DNA of 64,000 bases from Sphingomicrobium flavum. Lineage in GTDB: Bacteria > Pseudomonadota > Alphaproteobacteria > Sphingomonadales > Sphingomonadaceae. The stretch lies in contig NZ_CP102630.1 of the NCBI RefSeq assembly GCF_024721605.1, positions 1,798,001 through 1,862,000 on the forward strand, written 5' to 3'. The notes under the pieces are model-generated. The model had not been told where the DNA came from and did not search any database. It was given only the letters and a program-made list of their open reading frames with translations. The translations under genes were made by a program, and so were the position numbers. How positions within the stretch are numbered: the first letter of the stretch is position 1; the number at the start of each line of letters is the position of its first letter. This document shows, in pieces, positions 8,713 to 17,426 of the stretch.

Positions 8713-9037
8713 TTGTCCGTACCCCTCTTTGAATTTTGGACGCACGTCATCGCCGGCAGAAACCTACCGTAAGAACAATGGCTTGCTGGGTAATCAGTCG
8801 CCCCAACAGCGTCCCGTACGCCACCCCACCACCGAACCGATCCGAACATGGATCAGTTTTGGAGTGGTGCTCGTTTATTAATGCAAAGCAATGTTTTTAG
8901 CAAGCGGTGGAAATTCCCCCGAAAACGGCGAAAAACAAATTTGCGTTTCGGTTAAACGAAAAGTTAACCACGAATCAGGGCGCGAGAATGGGGGCGAGTC
9001 GCGATGATCGGAGGCCCGTGAAGAAGGCTCTCGTCAA
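8713..9037. other. 325-base intergenic region upstream of the autotransporter
   Basis: No plausible gene is visible here. The part from about 8865 to 8970 is clearly more AT-rich than its surroundings and probably holds the promoter of the autotransporter gene, which reads away to the left. It includes an inverted repeat listed separately. The right end lies 3-prime to the convergent-facing hotdog gene. Confidence 0.5.
8950..8969. promoter_or_regulatory. GGTTAA-N8-TTAACC inverted repeat
   Basis: GGTTAA (8950-8955) and TTAACC (8964-8969) form a perfect 6-base inverted repeat with an 8-base spacer, in the AT-rich segment upstream of the autotransporter. The half-sites resemble the alphaproteobacterial CtrA site TTAA-N7-TTAAC, but the spacer is one base too long, so CtrA binding is only a possibility. 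Confidence 0.3.
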
Positions 9038-9772
9038 TCAGACGTTGAATGGATAGTCGACTGCTCCCGCGTCGATCCACAGCGCCCGCGCTGCCGCCAC
9101 GACATGACCGTCCTCATCATGAATGATGCTGCCGGCATGCAATTTTCGTCCGTCCTGATCGAGTGGCCAGCCGGTCACGGTCAGTTTCTCGCCAGGGGCC
9201 ACGGGCCGCTCGATCCGCGCCGCAAAGCCCGCGAGCAAGGCGAAGCGATCGGTCTTGCCCAGGCCGAAATAGGACGGGCAGTCCAGCGCCGCCCAGATAT
9301 ATCGCGCCCGCACATGGCCATCAGGCCCGGCAAGATCTTCATGCGGCGTCCAGGCCGCAACCGCCGCGTCGCGCGCCGGGCTGTCCCCTGCAAAGATGCA
9401 CAGGGCATCGTCGGGATCGCGCGCCACCCCGCACACGAAGCAGTTGGGCGCCATATGGCTGGCGGCATCGGGGAAATTGCCGCTCGCCACATCGATCTCG
9501 TCCGCGTCGGGCGGGTGGGGCACCGGATCGAGGTCAAGCGGCTTGCCCAGCGCTTCGCCTTCGACCAGCAATGTCTCACCATCCATCAGCCGCACCACGC
9601 CGTCCTCCACCTCCAGATGCAGTTCCGTTTCCAGCGGCGTCGGGGCGTGGAGGCGGATCTTTGCCGCGCCCTCCACTGCTTCGGCGACCAGGCCAGCGAC
9701 ATAACCGCCATTGGCCATGCCATCGGGGCCGGTAAAGCGGCGCGAAATACGGATCGGATCGGAACGGTGCAT
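9038..9772 (-). CDS. Double-hotdog thioesterase-like protein
   Basis: A 244-residue protein that reads as two hotdog-type halves. The first has TGPDGMANGGYVAGLVAEA near residue 15, the glycine-rich turn typical of acyl-CoA thioesterase-like domains; the second has ARYIWAALDCPSYFG near residue 155. A Cys-x-x-Cys (NCFVCG) sits between them. Such proteins are generally annotated as thioesterase-superfamily members without known substrate. I chose ATG 9772; the frame continues upstream only to a TTG with no better ribosome site. It is divergent from the DJ-1/PfpI gene with only 44 bases between starts, so the two share a promoter region. Confidence 0.72.
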   Translation of the reverse strand: MHRSDPIRISRRFTGPDGMANGGYVAGLVAEAVEGAAKIRLHAPTPLETELHLEVEDGVVRLMDGETLLVEGEALGKPLDLDPVPHPPDADEIDVASGNFPDAASHMAPNCFVCGVARDPDDALCIFAGDSPARDAAVAAWTPHEDLAGPDGHVRARYIWAALDCPSYFGLGKTDRFALLAGFAARIERPVAPGEKLTVTGWPLDQDGRKLHAGSIIHDEDGHVVAAARALWIDAGAVDYPFNV

Positions 9773-9816
9773 GGGCGCGTTATACGCTCGAACAGCCAAA
9801 ATTGGGAGAAGCCGTA

Positions 9817-10512
9817 ATGAATGTACTGATGGTGCTCACGAGCCATGGCGAACTGGGCGATACGGGCGAGAAGACCGGCTTTTGGCTGGAGGAATTCACC
9901 GCGCCCTATTACGCCTTCCGCGATGCGGGCGCCGACATCACGCTGGCCAGCCCGAAAGGCGGGCAGCCCCCGCTCGATCCGCGTTCGGACAGCGAGGATG
10001 CGCAGACCGACGACACCCGCCGCTTTAAAGATGACGAGGCCGCGCAACAGGCGCTCGCCACCACCACCAAGCTGGCCGAGGTTTCCGCCAGCGACTTCGA
10101 CATGATCTTCTACCCGGGCGGCCACGGCCCGCTATGGGACTTGGCCGAAAGCGATACCTCCAAGGCGCTCATCGAAAGCGCGATTGCCAGCGGGCGCCCC
10201 GTCGGGCTCGTCTGCCATGCGCCCGCCGTGCTCAAACATGTGAAGGGCGAAGATGGCGCGCCGCTGGTCAAGGGCCGCAACGTCACCGGCTTCACCGATG
10301 CGGAAGAAGAGGCGGTCGGCCTGACCGATGTCGTGCCCTTCAGCCTCGAACAGACGCTCAAGGATCTGGGGGCGGACTTCTCCAAGGCCGACAATTTCGC
10401 CCAACATGTGGTGAGCGACGGGCTGCTCGTCACCGGGCAGAACCCGCCATCGAGCGCCCCGACCGCGCATGCGCTGCTACGCGTCCATGCCGACCAGACC
10501 GAGGACACCTGA
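9817..10512 (+). CDS. DJ-1/PfpI family protein (type 1 glutamine amidotransferase-like, Hsp31-like)
   Basis: A 231-residue DJ-1/PfpI protein. Cys133 in LVCHAPAVL is the nucleophile at the elbow, and Glu18 in EKTGFWLEEF is the conserved acidic partner seen in the Hsp31/YhbO-type branch. FYPGGHGPLWDL is the other family landmark. Members act as glyoxalase III or protein/nucleic-acid deglycases and stress chaperones; which applies here is not evident. ATG 9817 is preceded by GGGAGAA at 8 bases, which decides the start. Confidence 0.88.
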   Translation: MNVLMVLTSHGELGDTGEKTGFWLEEFTAPYYAFRDAGADITLASPKGGQPPLDPRSDSEDAQTDDTRRFKDDEAAQQALATTTKLAEVSASDFDMIFYPGGHGPLWDLAESDTSKALIESAIASGRPVGLVCHAPAVLKHVKGEDGAPLVKGRNVTGFTDAEEEAVGLTDVVPFSLEQTLKDLGADFSKADNFAQHVVSDGLLVTGQNPPSSAPTAHALLRVHADQTEDT

Positions 10513-10532
10513 GGCGCAGCGGAATATGAAAA

Positions 10533-10609
10533 TGGTCGGGGAGAGAGGATTCGAACCTCCGGCCCCTGCCTCCCGAAGACAGTGCTCTACCAGGCTGAGC
10601 TACTCCCCG
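10533..10609 (-). tRNA. tRNA-Pro (anticodon CGG)
   Basis: Read on the minus strand from 10609, a full cloverleaf can be folded: acceptor CGGGGAG pairs with CTCCCCG, D arm GCTC/GAGC, anticodon stem CTGTC/GGCAG with loop TTCGGGA, T arm GGAGG-TTCGAAT-CCTCT. The anticodon is CGG, reading CCG proline codons. The discriminator is A and CCA is encoded (10533-10535). Confidence 0.97.
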
Positions 10610-10691
10610 ACTAATGCTCGGATGCGGCGTTACCACCGGGGCAAGGGCGAGGGCCTACTAGCCGCGCCGCGCCCCTGATGCAAGCGCCGTT

Positions 10692-12002
10692 TCAGGCGTG
10701 GCCGAGCAGCTTGAGCATTTCGGCGGTGGAGATGATCTTTTCGCGCGGAGACCCCGCGCGCGCCGCGGCGGCTTCGGCCTGTTCGATCCTGCGCCAGTCG
10801 GAAAAATCGGTGGCCAGGATATCGCGTTCCTCAAGCAAGGCATCGAGCCCCGCCCCGCCCGTCTTGCCGCCCGCCGAACCCGGCGGCATCGCGGCCTCTA
10901 TAGTCGCCGCTACTTCATAGCCATCGGGCCGGTTGGTGCCGATGGTCCCCGAAGGCCCGCGCCGCGCCCAGCCGACGGCATAGAGGCCATCGTCGATCAC
11001 GCCGTCCTCATTCTTATATTTGCCGCCGCGATCGTCATAGGGGATGCCCACGATGGGCGGGCTGGTATAGCCGATGCAGCTGATCACCAGCCCGGCGGGC
11101 AATTCATAGGTCTCCCCTGTGCCCCGCGCGCGTCCATCCTCGTCCAGCCGGGTTCGCTCGACCGTCACTTTCTGCTCTGCCCCTGCGCCCTCGATCTTCA
11201 CCGGGCGGGCGAAGAAATCGAAGATGATCTCCTTGGCCTTGTGGACGGGCGCAGCGGCATAGCCGCGCAGCAGCCCGACCGATTTGGCCAGCCCGCGATC
11301 CTCCAGCGCCTCATCGGCCGCTTCCGGCGGGAAATCAGCGGGATCGACCTGCGGCGCCGCCGCCTCCAGATGGCCAAGTTCGCCCAATTCCTTGGGCGTC
11401 ATCGCAATCTGGTGCGGCCCGCGCCGGCCCAGGATGGTGATGGTGCGGATGCCCGATTGCATCAAGGCTTCCAGCGCATGGCGCACAATGTCCGAACCTT
11501 CAAATTCCGCTTCGGTCTTGGACAATACGCGCGCACAATCGAGCGCCACATTGCCATTGCCGATCACCACCGCATGCCCGCCATCGAGCGGCGGCGACAG
11601 GTCGGCAAAATCGGGATGTCCATTATACCAGCCGACAAAGGCCGCGCTGCCCAGCACGCCGGGCAGATCCTCGCCTGGGATACCAAGCTTGCGATCATGC
11701 GGCGCGCCCGTGGCCATCACCACCGCATCGTAGAGCCCGCACAGTTCCTCGACCGACACCCCGTCGCCGACCGCGACATTGCCGACGAAGCGTACATTCT
11801 CGCTGTCCGCCACCTTGTCGTAGCGGACTGACACCTTCTTGATCGACTGGTGATCGGGCGCCACGCCAAAGCGGATGAGGCCGTAGGGCACGGGCAATTT
11901 GTCGATAATGTCGATGCGCGCTTCATTGCCATAGGCCTTGGCCAGCGCTTCGGCAGTGTAGAAGCCCGCCGGTCCCGATCCCACAATCGCGAAATGCCGC
12001 AT
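10692..12002 (-). CDS. Ferredoxin/adrenodoxin--NADP+ reductase, FprA type
   Basis: A 436-residue FAD- and NADP-dependent oxidoreductase of the adrenodoxin-reductase type. The FAD-binding VGSGPAGFYTAEAL is at residues 7-20, followed by the class-specific PVPYGLIRFGVAPDH. The NADP site is GNGNVALDCARVL near residue 148, followed by TILGRRGPHQIAMT. The C-terminal GWARRGPSGTIGTNR is the conserved flavin-contact motif. It should pass electrons between NADPH and a ferredoxin that feeds a P450 or other oxygenase; no ferredoxin gene is next to it. The last ~60 residues are a variable, alanine-rich tail. Start ATG 12002 is the first possible codon in frame near the Rossmann motif. Confidence 0.9.
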   Translation of the reverse strand: MRHFAIVGSGPAGFYTAEALAKAYGNEARIDIIDKLPVPYGLIRFGVAPDHQSIKKVSVRYDKVADSENVRFVGNVAVGDGVSVEELCGLYDAVVMATGAPHDRKLGIPGEDLPGVLGSAAFVGWYNGHPDFADLSPPLDGGHAVVIGNGNVALDCARVLSKTEAEFEGSDIVRHALEALMQSGIRTITILGRRGPHQIAMTPKELGELGHLEAAAPQVDPADFPPEAADEALEDRGLAKSVGLLRGYAAAPVHKAKEIIFDFFARPVKIEGAGAEQKVTVERTRLDEDGRARGTGETYELPAGLVISCIGYTSPPIVGIPYDDRGGKYKNEDGVIDDGLYAVGWARRGPSGTIGTNRPDGYEVAATIEAAMPPGSAGGKTGGAGLDALLEERDILATDFSDWRRIEQAEAAAARAGSPREKIISTAEMLKLLGHA

Positions 12003-12058
12003 CGACCCATTCTCCCGCCTGTGATGCGGGCAAGCCTAGGAGCCTATGCGGCGCTTGC

Positions 12059-12385
12059 CTAGTCGTCCTTCGAACGATCCTCGAGCAGCATGTCGCTGCC
12101 CTTGCGCTTCAATGCCTCGGCGATCGGTTTGGCGAAGAAACCAAGCATGCCGGGCAATTCGACCCGCACATGGACATGGGCTTCATGAACGTCGATGCCG
12201 GCCAGCACCTCCTGGCCCATCGCGCCGATATTGAGCCTCAGCGTATCGCCGTCCCAGCGATGCGTCACATCGGCGACCTGCCCCGGCATATGGTCCTTGA
12301 GGCTGCCGATATTGTCGGCGATGCGGCGGCGCGCTTCCTCGCGGCCCAGATTGTGGTTCAGGTCCACTTCAATTGGCTGTGTCAT
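12059..12385 (-). CDS. Polyhydroxyalkanoic acid system (PHA_gran_rgn) family protein
   Basis: A 108-residue protein matching the small PHA granule-region family: LGREEARRRIADNIGSLKDHMPG near the N-terminus, WDGDTLRLNIGAMGQEVLAGIDV in the middle and ELPGMLGFFAKPI near the end. These proteins are known mainly from PHA gene clusters but are also found alone, as here; no phaC or phasin is nearby. I chose ATG 12385, where the family alignment starts; the longer open frame upstream is low-complexity shadow. It lies in tandem upstream of the ferredoxin reductase gene on the same strand. Confidence 0.75.
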   Translation of the reverse strand: MTQPIEVDLNHNLGREEARRRIADNIGSLKDHMPGQVADVTHRWDGDTLRLNIGAMGQEVLAGIDVHEAHVHVRVELPGMLGFFAKPIAEALKRKGSDMLLEDRSKDD

Positions 12386-12444
12386 ACAGATAGGGTGGTC
12401 ATTGGCGGGAGCTTTTGCAACTGCCGTTCGTCGAAGGGAATATC

Positions 12445-13104
12445 GTGTCTGTCCTTGCCGCCCTTGCCCTGATGCTCGCCCAGCCGGCCTATCCCGGTCT
12501 GCCGGACCCTGCCGCCGACTATATCGAGCCGGGCCAGGATTTTGCCGGCTATGAGGCATGGCTGGCCTCCAATCCGGCGCATGTCAGCTGGGTGATGCAA
12601 TATAAGGCCTATCTCGACGGCGAAGGCGTTGGCGACGTGGTGCCCATCTGGCAATTGTTGCGCACCGCCAGCCAGTGGCGCGATTGCGGTCAGCCCGCCT
12701 TCGAAATGCCGCCCCAGGTCTATTGGCCCGCCATGGCCGAGACGCTGCGCTTCGTGAAAGACTTTGTGAAACCCGGCATCGGCGAGGTCGAGGCCGTGTC
12801 GGTCTATCGCAATCCCTATCTCAACAGCTGTGCGGGCGGCTCCGCGCGTTCGGTCCACCGCGCCAATATCGCCATCGACCTGGTGCCGCGCTACCCGTTC
12901 GAGCGCGGCGATTTGATGAGCAGGCTGTGCACCATTCACGCCCGCCATGGGCGAGACCATGACGCCGGCCTTGGCGTCTATCAGGGCATCCGCTTCCATA
13001 TCGACACCTGGCAATATCGTACCTGGGGCATTTCCGAAGCCGAAGGTGGCGACCAGTGCCGCATCGCCTGGGACCGACGCGAAAGCGCGCGGTCGGAAGA
13101 ATAG
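12445..13104 (+). CDS. Exported M15-like (D-Ala-D-Ala carboxypeptidase-fold) protein
   Basis: A 219-residue secreted or periplasmic protein. The start is taken as GTG 12445, preceded by GAAGGG at 6 bases and giving a signal peptide (SVLAALALMLAQPAY). The C-terminal half has the layout of peptidase M15_3/YcbK-type proteins: VYRNPYLNSCAGGSARSVH (about residues 125-143) resembles the G-Y-R-S-x-x-x-N segment followed by a zinc-ligand His and Asp, and GVYQGIRFHIDTWQYRTWG (about 178-196) resembles the C-terminal His-Val-Asp segment. It may trim peptidoglycan cross-links. Activity is inferred; there are no associated cell-wall genes nearby. Confidence 0.6.
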   Translation: MSVLAALALMLAQPAYPGLPDPAADYIEPGQDFAGYEAWLASNPAHVSWVMQYKAYLDGEGVGDVVPIWQLLRTASQWRDCGQPAFEMPPQVYWPAMAETLRFVKDFVKPGIGEVEAVSVYRNPYLNSCAGGSARSVHRANIAIDLVPRYPFERGDLMSRLCTIHARHGRDHDAGLGVYQGIRFHIDTWQYRTWGISEAEGGDQCRIAWDRRESARSEE

Positions 13105-13169
13105 AACTTGCTGCGCCCCTTACCCGGCGGCATGCTGCTGTCCGACCGTAAGGCGTAAGGAACCCTTCC

Positions 13170-14783
13170 ATGAAACTGCCCCTGCTGATCGGCGCCGCGG
13201 CGCTCGCTTTCTCCGTCCCTGCGCTGGCCCAGTCTGCCCCCTCGCTCGAACGGATCGAGGCTGACACCACGATCCTCTCTGCCGACGAGATGGGCGGGCG
13301 CGAACTGGGCAGCGAAGGCTATGACAAGGCTGCCGCCTATGTCGCCGCGCAAATGGCCGCGATGGGGCTGAAGCCGGGCGGCGATGGCCAGACCTACCTG
13401 CAGGCAATCACGCTCGCCAAGGTTGCCGACCATGCCGATGCCCCGCCATCGATGCGGCTTGGACGCAAGACTCTCGTCCATGGCGAAGATGTCATCATCG
13501 AAACCGACCCCGCCTTGGGCGCCTTCGAAAAAAGCTACGATCTCGTCTATGTCGGCGACGGCTTCGATGCGCCGCAATTTGGCTCCAGCGCCTATGGCGA
13601 TGTCGACGTGCGCGGCAAGATCGTCGTGATTTCGGCCTTCTTCCTCGAAAAGGGCCCGGCCGACGTGCTGGCGCATATCAACCAGTCCCCCTTCGCCATC
13701 GCTGCCGCCAACGGCGCGGCGGGGCTCATGATGATGGTGCCACAAGGCATGCCCGATGATGTCTGGAACGAGATCAGCGCTGAGCAGAATGGCGGCGGCA
13801 TCAACCTGGCCGACGCGCAGGGCGTGCCCGTCGACAAATTGGACGGGCTCGAAGTCGCCATCATGCTCAACCCCAAGGTCAATGCCGACCTGCTGCGCGG
13901 CACCGTATCGCCGATGGTCATCGACCAGGGCTATATGACGGGCAAATTCCCGCCATCCTTCGCCATCAAGGAACGGCTCGACCTCAGCGCCACCTCCACC
14001 TCGTCCGAACGTATCGACAGCGCCAACGTCATCGGCATGATCGAGGGATCGGACCCCGCCTTGGCCGACGAGGTCATCGTCGTCACCGCGCATCTCGACC
14101 ATGTCGGCACGCAGAGCGACCATGAGGGAGAGGACAAGATTTTCAACGGCGCCTTCGACAATGCCATCGGCGTTGCCTCGATGCTGGAGGCGGCGCGCAT
14201 GGCGCTGGCCGCCGACGCCCCCCCGCGCCGCTCTATCGCCTTCGTCGCGCTCGGCGCGGAGGAACAGGGATTGTTCGGATCGGCGCATCTCGCAAAGGCC
14301 GGCAATATCGCGGGCAAGCGGATCGTGGCCAACGTCAATCTCGACATGCCGCTGACCTTCGTGCCCTTCGACCGGGTGATCGCCTTCGGCGCCGAACATT
14401 CGACCATCGGCGAGGATGTCGCCGCCGTGGCGCGCGACATGGGCCTGAAAATCATGGCCGATCCCCAGCCCGACGAGGCCTTTTTCGTCCGCTCGGACCA
14501 TTACAGCTTCGTCAAAGAGGGCATTCCCTCGGTAATGCTCGATGTCTGGCCCGCCAAGAATGGGGCAGCCGTCAACAAGCGCTTCATGGAAAATCACTAT
14601 CACGATCCCAGCGATGAGGTGGGCATCATCACCGACTGGAAGCCGACGGGTGAGTTCGCGCGGCTCAACGCCCTGCTGATCCAGCGCCTCGCCGCTGCCG
14701 ACGCCGCGCCGCTCTGGTATGAGGACAGCTATTTCGGCACCACGCTCGCGCCCCGCGCGCCCAAGGCCCGCCGCGCGCAATAG
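13170..14783 (+). CDS. Exported M28 family zinc aminopeptidase with PA domain
   Basis: A 537-residue metallopeptidase with signal peptide MKLPLLIGAAALAFSVPALAQ. All co-catalytic zinc ligands and the general base are readable: His308 (AHLDHVG), Asp330 (GAFDNAIG), Glu364/Glu365 (GAEEQGLFGS), Asp392 (VNLDMP) and a His in NHYHDPSDE (476 or 478). Residues about 150-240 between the N-terminus and the catalytic domain form a protease-associated insert. The enzyme should release N-terminal residues from peptides in the periplasm or outside the cell. It is the third exported peptidase in the first 15 kb of the window. Confidence 0.9.
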   Translation: MKLPLLIGAAALAFSVPALAQSAPSLERIEADTTILSADEMGGRELGSEGYDKAAAYVAAQMAAMGLKPGGDGQTYLQAITLAKVADHADAPPSMRLGRKTLVHGEDVIIETDPALGAFEKSYDLVYVGDGFDAPQFGSSAYGDVDVRGKIVVISAFFLEKGPADVLAHINQSPFAIAAANGAAGLMMMVPQGMPDDVWNEISAEQNGGGINLADAQGVPVDKLDGLEVAIMLNPKVNADLLRGTVSPMVIDQGYMTGKFPPSFAIKERLDLSATSTSSERIDSANVIGMIEGSDPALADEVIVVTAHLDHVGTQSDHEGEDKIFNGAFDNAIGVASMLEAARMALAADAPPRRSIAFVALGAEEQGLFGSAHLAKAGNIAGKRIVANVNLDMPLTFVPFDRVIAFGAEHSTIGEDVAAVARDMGLKIMADPQPDEAFFVRSDHYSFVKEGIPSVMLDVWPAKNGAAVNKRFMENHYHDPSDEVGIITDWKPTGEFARLNALLIQRLAAADAAPLWYEDSYFGTTLAPRAPKARRAQ

Positions 14784-14790
14784 CCCCTGC

Positions 14791-14819
14791 CCTTGCGCTG
14801 GTGTATCAGGTCACTACAT
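14791..14819 (+). promoter_or_regulatory. Candidate RpoH (sigma-32) promoter of clpB
   Basis: CCTTG (14791-14795) and CTACAT (14814-14819) are separated by 18 bases and lie 30 bases before the clpB start. This resembles the alphaproteobacterial heat-shock promoter, CTTG with a -10 of CCTAT/CYTAT type. clpB is an RpoH target in many bacteria, which raises the plausibility; the -10 match is imperfect. Confidence 0.42.
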
Positions 14820-14849
14820 CAGCGGGGAAAATAGATTTAGGGGCTCGTC

Positions 14850-17426
14850 ATGGACCTGGACAAATTGACCGAACGCGCGCGCGGATTCCTGCAGGCTGCG
14901 CAGACCATCGCGGCGCGCGAAAATCACCAGCGCATCTCACCGCAGCATCTGATCAAGGCGCTGCTCGATGATGAGCAGGGCATGGCCGCCGGGCTGATCG
15001 CCAAGGCCGGTGCCGATGCCAAGGCGGCCAAGCGCAATGTCGATGCGCTGGTCGACAAGCTGCCCTCCGTCACCGGATCGGGCGCCAACCAGGCCCCCGG
15101 CGTGGACGGCGATTTGATGCGCCTCTTGGACAAGAGCCAGGAAGTCGCCGAAAAAGCGGGCGACAGCTATGTCACCGTCGAACGGCTGCTCTTGGGCGCG
15201 CTGCTCGCCAAGGGCGAGGTCGGCAAGGCGCTCGAAGACGCAGGCCTCAAGCCGCAGGCCTTGAACGCCGCAATCGAACAATTGCGCGGCGGCCGCACCG
15301 CCGACACGCAAAATAGCGAAGACCGCTATGATGCGCTCAAGAAATTCGCCGTCGACCTCACCGAACGCGCTCGCGCGGGCAAGCTCGATCCCGTCATCGG
15401 CCGCGACGAGGAAATCCGCCGCACCATCCAGGTGCTGGCACGCCGCACCAAGAACAATCCGGTGCTGATCGGTGAACCCGGTGTCGGCAAGACCGCCATC
15501 GCCGAGGGTCTGGCGCTGCGCATGACCAATGGCGATGTGCCCGATGGCCTGAAAGACCGCACACTGATGAGCCTCGACATGGGCGCGCTCATTGCGGGTG
15601 CGAAATATCGCGGCGAATTTGAGGAACGCCTCAAGGGCGTGATCGATGAGGTGAAGCAGTCGGACGGGCAGATCATCCTGTTCATCGATGAACTCCACAA
15701 TATCGTCGGCGCCGGCAAATCCGAAGGCGCGATGGACGCTGGTAACCTCTTGAAGCCCGCCCTCTCGCGCGGCGAACTTCATGTCATCGGCGCCACCACG
15801 CTCGATGAATATGCCAAGCATGTCGAAAAGGATGCGGCGCTCGAACGCCGCTTCCAGCCGGTCATGATCGAGGAACCCACGGTGCCCGACACCATCTCGA
15901 TCCTGCGCGGGCTGAAGGAGAAATATGAGCTGCACCACGGCGTGCGGATCACCGATCCCGCCATCGTCGCGGCGGCCACCTTGTCCAACCGCTATGTCAC
16001 CGATCGCTTCCTGCCGGACAAGGCGATCGACCTGATGGACGAGGCCGCCAGCCGCCTGCGCATGGAGGTGGAATCGAAGCCCGAGGAAATCGAGAATCTC
16101 GACCGCCAGATCATCCAGCTCAAGATCGAGCGCGAGGCGCTGAAGAAGGAAAATGATGCCGCCTCCAAGGACCGCCTGCTGACACTTGAAAAGACGCTGG
16201 CCGACCTTGAGGAGCAATCCGCCGTACTGACCCAGCGCTGGCAGGCCGAAAAGGAAAAGATTGACGCCGAGGGCGACCTCAAGGCCGATCTCGACGCCGC
16301 GCGCATCGAGCTTGAACAGGCGCAGCGCGAAGGCGATCTCGCCAAGGCGGGCGAGCTGCAATATGGCCGCATCCCCGAGCTCGAAAAGAAGCTTGAAGAC
16401 GCCAAGACGCTGACCGAAGGCGCCATGCTGCGCGAGGAAGTGACGGCGGAAGATATCGCCGCCGTCGTCGCCCGCGCCACCGGCATCCCCATCGAGAAAA
16501 TGATGGAAGGCGAGCGCGAGAAATTGCTGCAGATGGAGCAATTGATCGGCAAGCGTGTCATCGGCCAGAGCGAGGCGATCAACGCCGTCGCCAAGGCGGT
16601 GCGCCGTTCGCGCGCGGGCCTGCAGGATCCCGGCCGCCCGCTCGGCAGCTTCCTTTTCCTTGGACCCACGGGTGTGGGCAAGACCGAATTGACCAAGGCG
16701 CTCGCCGAATTTCTGTTCGACGATTCAGACGCGATGGTCCGCATCGATATGTCCGAATTCATGGAAAAACATAGCGTTGCCCGCCTGGTCGGCGCACCGC
16801 CGGGCTATGTCGGCTATGACGAAGGCGGGGTGCTGACCGAAGCAGTGCGCCGTCGCCCCTATCAGGTCGTCCTGTTCGACGAGGTTGAAAAGGCCCATGC
16901 CGACGTCTTCAACATCCTGTTGCAGGTATTGGACGATGGCCGCCTCACCGACGGGCAGGGCCGCACGGTCGATTTCACCAACACCATCATCATTCTGACC
17001 TCCAACCTCGGCAGCCAATATCTGGCGAGCCAGGATGAGAATGCCGATCCCAAGGCGGTCAACGACCAGGTGATGGAAGTGGTGCGCGGCCATTTCCGCC
17101 CCGAATTCCTGAACCGTCTTGACGAAATCGTGCTGTTCCACCGTCTCAGCCAGTCGCACATGGCGCCGATCGTCGACATCCAGGTCAAGCGCCTGCAGCG
17201 CCTGCTCGATGATCGCAAGATCGCTATCGACCTGACCGAAGGCGCGCGCGCCTGGCTCGGCCGGGTCGGTTACGATCCCGTCTATGGCGCGCGTCCCTTG
17301 AAGCGCGCGGTGCAGAAATATCTGCAGGATCCGCTCGCCGATGAAATTTTGGCAGGCCGGATCAAGGACGGGGCGACGGTCAAGGTCGAGGAAGGCGATG
17401 GCCAGCTGGTGCTGACCGCCAGCTAG
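14850..17426 (+). CDS. clpB: ATP-dependent chaperone ClpB (protein disaggregase)
   Basis: An 858-residue Hsp100 disaggregase, full length for the family. Domain order: N-terminal Clp repeat domain (1-145), AAA-1 with Walker A GEPGVGKT at 208-215 and Walker B FIDELHN, a long coiled-coil middle domain (about 400-530) that distinguishes ClpB from ClpA, then AAA-2 with Walker A GPTGVGKT at 605-612 and C-terminal small domain. It works with DnaK/DnaJ/GrpE to extract polypeptides from aggregates in the cytoplasm. A heat-shock-type promoter is visible upstream. Its TAG stop shares the palindrome CTAG with the stop of the convergent sulfotransferase gene. Confidence 0.97.
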   Translation: MDLDKLTERARGFLQAAQTIAARENHQRISPQHLIKALLDDEQGMAAGLIAKAGADAKAAKRNVDALVDKLPSVTGSGANQAPGVDGDLMRLLDKSQEVAEKAGDSYVTVERLLLGALLAKGEVGKALEDAGLKPQALNAAIEQLRGGRTADTQNSEDRYDALKKFAVDLTERARAGKLDPVIGRDEEIRRTIQVLARRTKNNPVLIGEPGVGKTAIAEGLALRMTNGDVPDGLKDRTLMSLDMGALIAGAKYRGEFEERLKGVIDEVKQSDGQIILFIDELHNIVGAGKSEGAMDAGNLLKPALSRGELHVIGATTLDEYAKHVEKDAALERRFQPVMIEEPTVPDTISILRGLKEKYELHHGVRITDPAIVAAATLSNRYVTDRFLPDKAIDLMDEAASRLRMEVESKPEEIENLDRQIIQLKIEREALKKENDAASKDRLLTLEKTLADLEEQSAVLTQRWQAEKEKIDAEGDLKADLDAARIELEQAQREGDLAKAGELQYGRIPELEKKLEDAKTLTEGAMLREEVTAEDIAAVVARATGIPIEKMMEGEREKLLQMEQLIGKRVIGQSEAINAVAKAVRRSRAGLQDPGRPLGSFLFLGPTGVGKTELTKALAEFLFDDSDAMVRIDMSEFMEKHSVARLVGAPPGYVGYDEGGVLTEAVRRRPYQVVLFDEVEKAHADVFNILLQVLDDGRLTDGQGRTVDFTNTIIILTSNLGSQYLASQDENADPKAVNDQVMEVVRGHFRPEFLNRLDEIVLFHRLSQSHMAPIVDIQVKRLQRLLDDRKIAIDLTEGARAWLGRVGYDPVYGARPLKRAVQKYLQDPLADEILAGRIKDGATVKVEEGDGQLVLTAS

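Noticed and set aside
10430-10636. Short open frames over the tRNA-Pro region
   Set aside because: The region folds as a complete tRNA with encoded CCA; similar frames arise by chance across tRNA genes.
12981-14780. A 599-codon minus-strand open frame opposite the M28 peptidase
   Set aside because: The plus strand encodes a signal peptide and all zinc ligands; the minus-strand frame has none.
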